DNA of 64,000 nucleotides from Mercurialis annua (taxonomy: Eukaryota > Streptophyta > Magnoliopsida > Malpighiales > Euphorbiaceae). Below, in pieces: positions 13,991-23,308 of the stretch. The DNA lies in assembly GCF_937616625.2 (NCBI RefSeq), contig NC_065572.1, positions 39,087,653-39,151,652 on the forward strand, given 5' to 3'. The first letter of the stretch is position 1, and each line of letters begins with the position of its first letter. A model generated the notes under the pieces. It was not told the DNA's origin. It did not search any database and saw nothing but the letters and a program-made list of their open reading frames with translations. The position numbers and the translations under genes are program-made.

Positions 13991-16417
13991 GAAATGTTAG
14001 GATTAGTTTCGTAACGTTTTAAACGTTTGGCTTAAATTGCTAAAATGGGGAAAAGTTTGGATTTGTTCCGTAACGTTGGTAAACATTTGGCTTAAATCGC
14101 TAAAAACGTGAAACATTTGGTTTTGTTTAGTAACGTTTATAAATGTTTGGTTTTGTTTCGTAACGTTTGGATTTGTTTCGTATGGTTTGTAAACGTTTGA
14201 GTTAAATCGCTAGAAAGGTGAAACGTTTGGATTTGTTTCGTAACGTTTGTAAACGTTTGGCTTAAATCGCTAATAAGGTGAAAAGATTGGATTTGTTTCG
14301 CAACGTTTCCAAACGTTTGGCTTAAATTGCAAAAAGGTGAAACGTTTAGATTTGTTTCGTAACGTTTTAAACGTTTGGTTTAGTTTCGTAATGTTTGTAA
14401 ATGTTTGGCTTAAATCGCAAAAAAGGTGAAACATCTTGTTTTTTTTCGTAATGTTTGTAAAGGTTTGGCTTAAATCGCTAATAAGGTGAAACATTTGGAT
14501 TTGTTTCGTAAAGTTTGTAAACGTGTGGCTTAAATCGCTAAAAAGGTGAAACGTTTGGATTTTTTACGTAAGGTTTTTAAACGTTTGGCTGAAATCGCTA
14601 AAGAGGGGAAACGTTTGGATTTAAATTGCTAAAAAGGTGACACGCTTGGATTTGTTAGTAACGTTTGTAAACGTTTGGCTTAAATCGCTAAAAAGGGGAA
14701 ACGTTTGGGTTTGTTTTGTAACGTTTGTAAACGTTTGGCTTATATCGTAAAAAAGTGAAACATTTGGTTTTGTTTCGTAACGTTTGTAAACGTTTGGTTT
14801 AAATTGCTAAAAAGGGTAAACACTTGGATTAGTTTCGTAGCGTTTGTAAACATTTGGATTTGTTTCGTAATGTTTGTAAACGTTCGGCTTAAATTGCTAA
14901 AAAGGCGAAACATTTGGATTTCTTTCGTAATGTTTGTAAATGTTCGGCTTAAATCGCTTAAAAGGTGAAACATTTGGTTTTGTTCAGTAATGTTTGTAAA
15001 CGTTCGGCTTAAATTGCTAAAAAGGTGAAACGTTTGGTTTTGTTTCATAATGTTTGTAAACGTTCGGCTTAAATAGATAAAAAGGAGAAATGTTTGGATT
15101 TGTTCCGTAACATTTGTAAATGTTTGGCTTAATTTGCTAATAAGAGGAAACGTTTGGATTTGTTTCGTAACATTTGAAATCAATTGGTTTTGTTTCATAA
15201 TGTTTGTAAATGTTCGGCTTAAATCGCTAAAAATGTGAAACGTTTGCATTTGCTAGGTAACGTTTTAAACGTTTGGTTTTGTTTCGTAACGTTTGTAAAT
15301 GTTTGACTTAAATCGCTAAAAAGGGGAAACATTTGGATTTGTTTCGTAACGTTTGTATACGTTTGGCTTATATTGCTAATAAGATGAAACGCTTGGATTC
15401 GTTTCGCAACGTTTGTAAACATTTGACTTAAATCGCTAAAAAGGTAAAACGTTTGGATTTGTTTCGTAATGTTTGTAAACGTTTGGCTTCAATCGCAAAA
15501 AAAGGGGAAACATTTGGATTTGTTTCGTAATGTTTGTAAACGTTTGGCTTAAAACGCTAAAATAGGGAAACGTTTGGATTTGTTTTGTAACGTTTTTAAA
15601 CGTTTTGCTTAAATCGCAAAAACGGTGAATCGTTTGGATTTGTTTCGTAACGTTTATAAACGTTTGGCTTAAATCGCAAAAATGGTGAAACGTTTGGATT
15701 TGTTTCGTAACGTTTGTAAACATTTGGATTTGTTTCGTAACGTTTGTAAATGTCACGACCCAATTTCATGGATCGCGACCAGCGCTAGGGTATGGGTATG
15801 GTCGTACCAAAACCCGTAGCAAGCCTCGCGGATAACCTTCTAATCAAAATAAACCTGCAAGAAAACCAATGCTCGGGGGCAGCCGAGACTCCAATCTTAG
15901 TCTAGCAGTTTATACAATAGTTCTAATATAATTACTTATTAGCAATTCAATATTATGAAACATGCCTCATATATAAATAATCAATGTAACATGCCAAAGT
16001 ACAATAATATAAAAGTCGTACCAATACGACAAACCAAAGTATAATAATAAAAGGGACAACTAGTTCTACTGCGGTCTAAGATGTAAAACAGTTGACTAGT
16101 CTAATAACATAAAAAGACCTCAAGTAATCAAAAGATCGGAGATGACCAACGCTCTCAAAATCATATGCTTGGAAAAAATTGGGAAAACAACGAAGTCAGA
16201 TATACTAAGATGAGTTCATAATGCTATTTACATTTATTAAGTTTAAAACCCTTAAAACAAATCCATTTATACTAATTTATATATTTGATTACGGAAAACA
16301 GCATTGAAATGAAATCCCAAAGTATTCAACCTAAAGTATTATCCAAAGTATCATCGATTCCCAAAGTGGGCCAGACATTTGTCAGCCAATCTCAAAGTAC
16401 TTACCGGTGCACACAAT

Positions 16418-16437
16418 CTCGATACAAGCCTATCGAG
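16418..16437 (-). promoter_or_regulatory. conserved leader hairpin, E3 copy
   Basis: Minus strand: stem CTCGATA, loop GGCTTG, stem TATCGAG. Flanked upstream by GAGCTA and downstream by a TGTGTGCACC-like block, the same context as the hairpins at 19327, 39281 and 51910. Role unknown. Confidence 0.6.
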
Positions 16438-17899
16438 TAGCTCGTTTCAATCCAGATCCATAATCCTTAAAACAGTTCACAGACATTTGATATACTAAAA
16501 TAATGTGTGGTACTTAATAAAGCAGTAAATAACACTATAAACTCACTGCTTGCTTATCCACGTGAACCTTGTCAATCAGCTAACCCTACGTATACTCCGA
16601 AGCACGAACAGTCGGCGGGTCTAAAATATTATACAAGTTAAAATCCGAACAACCCCTAACTCTAAGAATACTAGACTCCACATAGTACTAGCATTTCAAA
16701 CACAACAAAAGAATCAAATAAGGTAACCAAAGTACAACTAAAGTATATCTAATGTATTCCATTCAAACCAAATAACAAAGTTAGGCAAATTAAGCTTAGG
16801 TGAGTTCTTATCTTTGAAAACGAAACCAACATCTTAAATACTTAAATAATTTTTTCAAAACAATAATAGTTGTTAGCCTTACTGCAGTGTAGCTTAACAC
16901 AACATGTCGGGAGACCACGTCTAACCCGACCCATCCATAAACCAAAGTTAAAAACCAAATTCTTAAATCAAACCTTAAATGAAACCAAATTTATATTAAA
17001 TAAAAACTCATACCTTAACTTAATAATGCCACGAAACAATATAGAAAACCACAATCCAAATAAGCTTGTCAACACTTGACAAGTAACACCCAAGGTACAC
17101 TTAATATCTCACCTTAAATAGAATCAATAAGATTCAATTATCTTTCAAGTAGTAACTGAAACTAAATAATTTAATCAACTCACAACAACCATATAACCCT
17201 TACATGCCTTATATCTCATTTAACCATTGTTAACAAGACTAACATCCATTAAATATATTTGAACCATTTTATAAACAAAGTTTTCAGCCCTTAGTAACAA
17301 GATCTAAACCACCCTAGGTAACCAATCACTATCCACCAAAGTAATCTTTCAAATACTAGAATCCTTCTTTGTAAATAATTTCCAGCAACACGATTCTTTT
17401 TAAAACAGCGATATAATTCAATTAAACCATATTTAACATATGTTCGATCCTTAGATAGTTACCTCAATTCCCGCAATGTGTATATTGTTAACAAACAACC
17501 ATTTAATATTTTAAAAAAAGATTTCCAGATTTTAGGTTGACACCAAAACAAAATTTTATCTTAAAAGTTTAATCCAAATGATTCATTAAATCATTTAAAC
17601 AATCTATCCAAACCACCCAAAGTTTTGTTAAGCATTTAACAAACTAAGATCAAACGTTGAAACATTTTTAGATTTTTAAACAAAAATCAAAAGTTTTATA
17701 ACCTAAAATCTTTAGCCATTTGATAAATCTATCAATTGTAACATTCAATTCAAACCACCCAAAGTATAAATGAAATCAAAGAGACTTATATAACATCAAA
17801 TTAAAATTTCCAGAATTTATAGATCATAGCAACACGGAAAATACAATAAAGTCACCCAAAGTATTGAATGAACAAATCAACTAGCAATCTTTGCAAACC

Positions 17900-17904
17900 A
17901 TAAT
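17900..17904. repeat. target-site duplication of E1, left
   Basis: ATAAT directly before the 5' LTR of E1, repeated exactly at 27410-27414 directly after the 3' LTR. Five bases is the usual Ty3/Gypsy target duplication. Confidence 0.9.
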
Positions 17905-18080
17905 TGTAATACCCCAAAATATTTTAAGGTAATTAAGTCGTGCCACGTGTCGTGATTTCCGATAAATTAAATTAAGGAGAATTTAACTTAATTATATCGG
18001 AAATTTAGGATAAAAATTTAATGAGTCAATTAACGGGATTTAAGGAATTAATTTTGAAAATTTGGATGTGGAGACATTTT

Positions 18081-18310
18081 GGGGCTAAATTGTAAATTTT
18101 GAAAAGTTTAGGGGCTAAAGTGCAAATTAGCCAATTAAGCCCCGAAAATAGAAATTGGAGGATTTTCAATGAAAATCTATATTTTAAGTTAGTATTATTT
18201 ATTCAGAGATAAATAATACGTATTTGAATTAATAGAAAGATTAATTGAATAGGTTTTGGACTAAATTGAAACTTTTGAAAAGTTTCAAGGACCAAATGGC
18301 AAGTTAGCCA
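18081..18310 (+). promoter_or_regulatory. duplicated U3 motif upstream of the E1 TATA box
   Basis: Two diverged copies of a block of about 55 bp, at 18081-18134 and 18255-18310. Each has a GGxCTAAA-type start, a TTTTGAAAAGTTT core and an AGTTAGCCA or ATTAGCCA end. The second core, 18268-18286, is a perfect inverted repeat (GAAACTTTT, G, AAAAGTTTC). The same pair is present in the 3' LTR from about 25346. Position just upstream of the TATA box suggests promoter-proximal elements; this is inference. Confidence 0.5.
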
Positions 18311-18311
18311 T

Positions 18312-18323
18312 TATATATATAAA
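18312..18323 (+). promoter_or_regulatory. TATA box of the E1 5' LTR
   Basis: TATATATATAAA, followed by an AAGGAAAAGGAAAG purine tract and pyrimidine-rich sequence near the expected start of transcription. Same sequence at 25577 in the 3' LTR. The start site itself is not mapped. Confidence 0.65.
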
Positions 18324-18692
18324 CTTAAGGAAAAGGAAAGCTCCAGAATCCCTTTCCCTCATCAGTTTCATATTTCTCTCGTTCGCTCGTTTCCGATCGG
18401 TTCGTCGCGCGGTTTTCGTTTCTCGTCCGTTTCCGACGTTTTATAACTCCAATTGATCGTATTCTCGAGGCGAATCACGGTAAGCTTGACGTTTTACCGT
18501 TTCGTTGATTATATTTTGAGTTATATCGATTCAAAGTTTTAGGCCACGAAACGATTTTATCGTTTTATCGAGTTTAAGATTGATATATAGTGTTTTGAGC
18601 TCAGAATACGCGTTTTGGTTGAGTTTGGAGCGTTTTTACGTATATAGCAGGTCGGAAACCCCGGAAATCGATTCTGGGGGATCGTGCACGAC

Positions 18693-18817
18693 AGTACACG
18701 ATCGTGTACTTTTGGTACACGAACGTGTACCATCAATGGTACACGAACGTGTCTAAGGTACACGAACGTGTACCATCATATGGTACACGAACGTGTACCT
18801 CCCTGCACGAGCGTGCA
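18693..18817 (+). repeat. palindrome array in the E1 5' LTR (6 units)
   Basis: Six short palindromes in tandem. The first, AGTACACGATCGTGTACT, is a perfect 18-bp palindrome. The common unit is GGTACACGAACGTGTACC (7-bp stem GGTACAC/GTGTACC, loop GAAC), and the last is TGCACGAGCGTGCA. Spacers are 3-7 bp, for example ATCAAT or ATCATAT. The array lies downstream of the TATA box, so in RNA it could form a row of hairpins; in DNA it presents repeated ACACG..CGTGT sites. Confidence 0.85.
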
Positions 18818-19326
18818 CCCTTCGATTCTCGTACCCTGAATCTTCGTACCTCGATTGAATTAATGGAATTCACGTATTGAATCGGAAATCGAATAGTAGT
18901 TAACCTAATGAGGTTATAAGAAGATTGAATTGGAAGTAATTTACGATCCGTAAACGAGTTTGATATCGTTTATCGGAATATGCGTGAGAAGCACGACGAC
19001 TAATGAAAGTGAAATGTGTCGAATCTAGAGTCTAGAGTCAATCTTAGAATAGGATTCTGATATGAGTCAAATGTTTTGAAATTGTTTTAGATCCAGCGAG
19101 GCAAGAAGGAGCTGGACCAGGAGTTCGGGAAGCTTGACGTTTCTAAAGCGCGACGTATTTTTGGATAAGCGTTTTCAGTGAGTTTATATGATTTGCTTTT
19201 AAAGTATTTATTTAAGCAATTATTTTATATTGCTTATTAATGGAACCGCGTGTTTTATATATGAAACTTTTATACGAATTGCATATGCTTGATTTGAAAC
19301 CAGTATTGATCCGATGGAACGTGCTA

Positions 19327-19505
19327 CCTATTGGGCGACAATAGGACTGTGTGATCACCAGTTTTTGATATGCCTCAGCTGGGAGCTGATGATGAATATG
19401 AAATTTACGACTGGGTTATGATTTCGATGCGAGAGTGAACTCGGCTACGATGTAGCCTGGAAGTCCCCGTATCTAGTGGCTGGGCCACCAGCGAGTTGGA
19501 CTCGC
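19327..19505 (+). promoter_or_regulatory. hairpin cluster in the E1 leader
   Basis: Five perfect short hairpins: CCTATTG-GGCGA-CAATAGG (19327-19345), TCAGCT-GGG-AGCTGA (19375-19389), GGCTAC-GAT-GTAGCC (19443-19457), GTGGC-TGG-GCCAC (19476-19488) and GCGAGT-TGG-ACTCGC (19491-19505). A sixth, CAGTATAT-CCCA-ATATACTG, is at 19651-19670. The first has counterparts in E2, E3 and D. A role in packaging, dimerisation or translation of the genomic RNA is possible but untested. Confidence 0.6.
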
Positions 19506-20081
19506 AGTTGATATTTATGATTGGGTTGATCAATTGATTATTAGTATGTTGAGGATTAAGGTTTCAATCGGATCCTGTACTTGGCTGCATATGATTGATT
19601 ACGATTTTATGTTTTATTTGAATACTTATTAGTAAATGTATGAACTCACTCAGTATATCCCAATATACTGACCCCTCACAGATTTTCTTTCACGATAAAG
19701 ACGCTTTGAAGCAACAGACTTCTATCCTACTCCCAGAAGTCTGTATTTTTTAGTATGTAAAGGAACAGTACTTTACTCTTAGAGCTGCAGTAGATAAGTA
19801 TTTTGTAAGTCAGCTTGTATATAAAGTTTTCTGTAAATATTACTTTAACGTTTTAAAGTTTTAAACGTTTTACGCTTGCTGCGTTATATATATGGTGACT
19901 GCCAGAGGATATGTGTGCCTGGCATGTGTGCTTCTGCATGACACGTGTTTGCTTATGTCATGCATGACGTTTACGTTTCGCGAAAAATTATTTTAAGTTT
20001 TTAGGCTTGCTACGGGTTTCGGAGCAACCACTCCCATTCCCTAGCGCCGGTCTCTGCCCTGAGATTGGGTCGTGACAATGT

Positions 20082-20093
20082 TGGTATCAGAGC
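20082..20093 (+). other. primer-binding site of E1
   Basis: TGGTATCAGAGC starts four bases after the LTR and is complementary to the 3' end of plant initiator-Met tRNA, the usual primer of this clade. The next bases (ATGG) no longer match. Confidence 0.9.
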
Positions 20094-20340
20094 ATGGTCC
20101 AGTTACCATTGCTTATGTCAGAAGAGTGATTGATTTTTCTAGGACTCTACTGCAGCACATAGGATTCGAGTCTTGTCTTTGTTAAGTACTCGTTTGATTT
20201 TCAAACTTTCAGCTTTCCCTCTAGGATGTGAGTCTGTCTTACGTTTTTGTGCGCATGTGATGAGATGCGCGTTTAATACGGTATTCGTTTGCGATAATAT
20301 GCGATTATGTGGCTAAGTAACGCTGTTTGTCTTGGTCAGG

Positions 20341-22788
20341 ATGTCTGACCAACGACAAGAAGTAGAGCGAGCTGCCGCTGCAGCACGAAATGTTATAGAA
20401 GGGGCGCATGACGTCCATCCAGAAGCTCAAGATGAGTCTTCTGTTCAGGGAGGAGGAGGTGGCCAAGAGGCCCAGGCGCAGGCACCTGGAGTGCAAGTGC
20501 AAGCCCAGCAACCTAATGTTGTGGGTTTTGATCTGAATCAGTTCCTTACGGGAATTGCGGCTATGCAAGCTAATCAGGCAGAGGTGCAGAATATGCATCG
20601 TGAACAACTTCAACAGCAACAGCTACGCAATGTTGCTTTCACTGATCGAGATATCGTTCTGGCTTACATGCGCCTCAAGCCTACTAAGTTTGACAGTACA
20701 GGCGATGCTCTCGATTTCCTCGAAGAAGTAGAACGTAATGCTCGACGCCTGCAAGCTAATGAGAGACAGACCATCATTATGGTGGAAATGTCGTTGAAAG
20801 GACCTGCGAAAGATTGGTTTCAGCAGCATATTCAGCCAACCATGGATACTATGACCTGGGCTGAATTTGCAAACCACTTTAGGGAATACTTTTTACCATA
20901 TGCGGTGACGGAGAGTTATCGTAGTCAGTGGTTGACCCTGAGTAGAGGCAATCGATATGTGCAAGAGTATGTAACGGAGTTTACCAGAGTGAGTAGGTTT
21001 GCACCAGACCTGACTACAGACCCTGTTAGAGTGAACTCGAGGTTTGTAGAGGGTCTAGGAGCTGAATTTGTGAGTCTGACGTCTGATATCGGAAGAACCT
21101 TAGTGCAACTGATTGATAGTGCTAGGCAAATGGAAGTTTCGCTGATCCGTTTTGGAAGAATTCCGGACCCTTCCAATGTTGCACCTGTGAGAGATAATAC
21201 GTTTCGCAGCGTTCAGAGCGCACCTACCCGATCATATGCTGGGAGTTATTCTCGACCTCCATCACGTCAACAGAGAAATAAGAGAGCTCGGTATGGAACT
21301 AGAGTCAGTACTTCAGGCACCGGATTTAGTGCCAGATCGATGAGTGACATGGGAGGCGGAGTTCCTTTATGTCTGAACTGTAATAGGAGGCACTACTCCG
21401 CGTGTTACACTGCTAATGGAGCATGTTTTAATTGTGGTCAACGGGGCCATTTCGCTAGAGACTGTCCGAGGCAGATGCCCCAAGGCTCAATGACTACTGT
21501 AGTACAACCTTCTTATCAGCAGCAGAGAACCGCGCAGCAGTTAGCGTCAGGATATGATCAGACAGGAAGTACCTTTACTGGCCAGAGAGGCCGTGGCTAT
21601 GGAAATCGTGGAGGAAGAAATAGCAGAGGACGCGGTACTGGCCAGACTTCGCAGGCTGGCGGAAGTCAGGCTAGGGTCTTTGCACTGAACCCTCAGGAGG
21701 CTCAGGCTTCCAACGTAGTGGTGCAAGGTACCTTTCCTATCGCTTCTCAAGACGCATTAATTTTATTTGATCCGGGCGCTACGCATTCGTTTGTTTCGCC
21801 TAGTTTTGCTAGTAAGTTAGGAGTGCAACCAGCGTATCTTAGGAATCCCTTATCCGTAGCTACTCCAGTTGGAGAAAGTGTGGAAGTTAGTATCGTTTAC
21901 CCGTCTTGTCCTGTGAAAGTTCAAGGACGAGATTTGTTAGTTGATTTGATTTTACTCGAAGTATTAGCTTTTGACGTTATACTAGGAATGGATTGGCTAG
22001 CTCAGCACTACGCTAATGTGGATTGCCGGAAGAAGACGGTGACATTTAACACGCCTGGAATTGAAGCGGTTTCAATTCAGGGCGATAAGATGGAATCTTC
22101 TACGAGTATCATTTCAGCTATTAAAGCTTGTAATATGTTGAAGAAGGGATGTCAAGGATTCTTAGCGATAGTACGAGACGTGGAGAAGAAAAGCGTGAAT
22201 TTAAGTGACGTACCAGTTTTGTCGGAATATCCAGACGTTTTTCCAGAGGAATTACCTGGATTACCCCCAGATCGCGAGATTGAATTTTGTATCGAATTGG
22301 CTCCTGGCACGAAGCCGATATCGATACCTCCTTATCGAATGGCGCCAGCAGAGCTCAAAGAACTTAAGGATCAGTTAGAAGAATTGTTTGATCGTGGTTT
22401 TATCAGACCGAGTGTATCCCCGTGGGGTGCACCAGTGTTGTTCGTGAAAAAGAAAGATGGATCGCTTCGACTATGTATCGATTATCGACAGCTGAATAAG
22501 GTGACAATTAAGAATAAGTATCTGTTACCCAGAATCGACGATTTGTTCGATCAGTTACAAGGAGCAAAGTTTTTCTCCAAAATTGACCTGAGATCAGGCT
22601 ATCATCAATTGAAGATTCGTAACGATGACATACAAAAGACTGATTTCCGAACTCGATACGGACATTATGAGTTCCTCGTTATGTCATTCGGATTGACGAA
22701 CGCCCCAGCAGCCATTATGGATTTGATGAATAGGATATTCAAACCGTACTTGGATCAGTTCGTGATCGTATTTATCGACGATATTTAA
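20341..22788 (+). pseudogene. E1 gag-protease-RT, ends at a stop in RT
   Basis: First ATG 20341 (MSDQ), the position equivalent to the E2 start; 815 codons, then TAA at 22786. Gag: Gly/Gln-rich N-terminus, then the conserved gag core (around [11 protein letters not shown] and KDWF). Two zinc motifs follow, a CxxC-x3-H-x3-C at [14 protein letters not shown] and a CCHC knuckle [14 protein letters not shown] starting at residue 362, then an Arg/Gly-rich tract. The aspartic protease site is at residue 477 with DPG where DSG or DTG is usual. RT has the [12 protein letters not shown] and YHQLKI blocks and the catalytic FIDD at residues 811-814. The TAA falls two codons after FIDD, where E2 has a leucine codon, so no full RT is made from this copy without readthrough. 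Confidence 0.9.
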
Positions 22789-23308
22789 TTCTATTCGAGT
22801 ACAGAAGAAGAGCACGCTCAACATTTGCGAATAGTACTACAGACACTAAGAGAGCATCAGCTTTACGCCAAATTCTCTAAATGTGAATTTTGGCTAACGG
22901 AAGCGGCATTCTTAGGTCATGTGGTTTCACAAAGTGGCATTAAGGTTGACCCAAAGAAGATCAAAGCTGTAATAGAATGGAAGCGGCCTGAATCGGTTAC
23001 GGAAGTTAGAAGTTTCCTTGGTTTAGCAGGGTACTACAGACGATTTGTATAGGATTTTTCAAAGATCGCTGTACCTTTGACAAAGCTAACTCAAAAGAAC
23101 GCGAAATTCAACTGGACGGACCAATGTGAACTCAGTTTTCTGAAACTGAAAGAGTGCCTAACGACGGCACCAGTCTTAGCACTACCAGAAGGAACGGAAG
23201 GATTAACAGTTTACTGTGATGCATCAAGAATCGGATTAGGATGTGTTCTTATGCAACACGGTAGAGTAATAGCGTACGTTTCGCGACAGCTCAAGAAGCA
23301 CGAAAAAA
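22789..23308 (+). pseudogene. E1 RT end and RNase H start, with a stop and a frameshift
   Basis: Continues in the same frame as the upstream part. RT connection sequence ([25 protein letters not shown]) is followed by TAG at 23050, where E2 has a glutamine codon. Then come the RT/RNase H boundary ([12 protein letters not shown]) and the RNase H start with the DAS motif near 23218. The frame is lost at a run of six A (23303-23308), one A short of what the E2 reading frame requires; downstream coding is in another frame. Confidence 0.85.

Larger units (their letters stand above)
2528..15750 (+). repeat. 60-bp satellite array A (F orientation)
   Basis: About 220 tandem units of 60 bp. Key blocks of a unit, in order, are GGCTTAAATCGCTAAAAA, GGTGAAACGTTTGG, ATTTGTTTCGTAACG and TTTGTAAACGTTTGG. 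Each unit looks like two diverged half-units of about 30 bp, both starting AAACGTTTGG. Units differ mainly by point changes, many at CG (to TG or CA), and some are shortened to 24-54 bp. The array starts at a junction with E5 and ends at the LTR of E3. The opposite strand is free of stop codons over long stretches because the unit is 20 codons long. The satellite family is not one I can name. Confidence 0.97.
15751..17904 (-). mobile_element. E3 LTR, first part (split by E1)
   Basis: Starts TGTCACGACCCAATTTCATG at the satellite edge and is homologous to the E4 LTR at 58147 (same GGTATGGGTATGGTCGTACC block). On the minus strand this is the 3' end of the LTR. It continues at 27415-27977 after the E1 insertion; joined length is about 2717 bp, close to the 2712 bp of the E4 LTR. 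It carries the leader hairpin at 16418-16437. No internal protein-coding signal. Confidence 0.85.
17905..20077 (+). repeat. 5' LTR of E1
   Basis: 2173 bp, from TGTAATACCCC to GGGTCGTGACA. Contents in order: a duplicated U3 motif, a TATA box at 18312, a palindrome array at 18693-18817, a hairpin cluster at 19327-19505, another hairpin at 19651-19670, and a 3' block (GGAGCAACCACTCCCATTCC, TAGCGCCGG) shared with E2. If transcription starts about 30 bp after the TATA box, U3 is about 0.44 kb and most of the LTR is transcribed leader. Confidence 0.95.

Noticed and set aside
2528..15750. CRISPR-like regular repeats
   Set aside because: Units are contiguous and diverged, with no unique spacers between identical repeats, and the setting is a plant genome.
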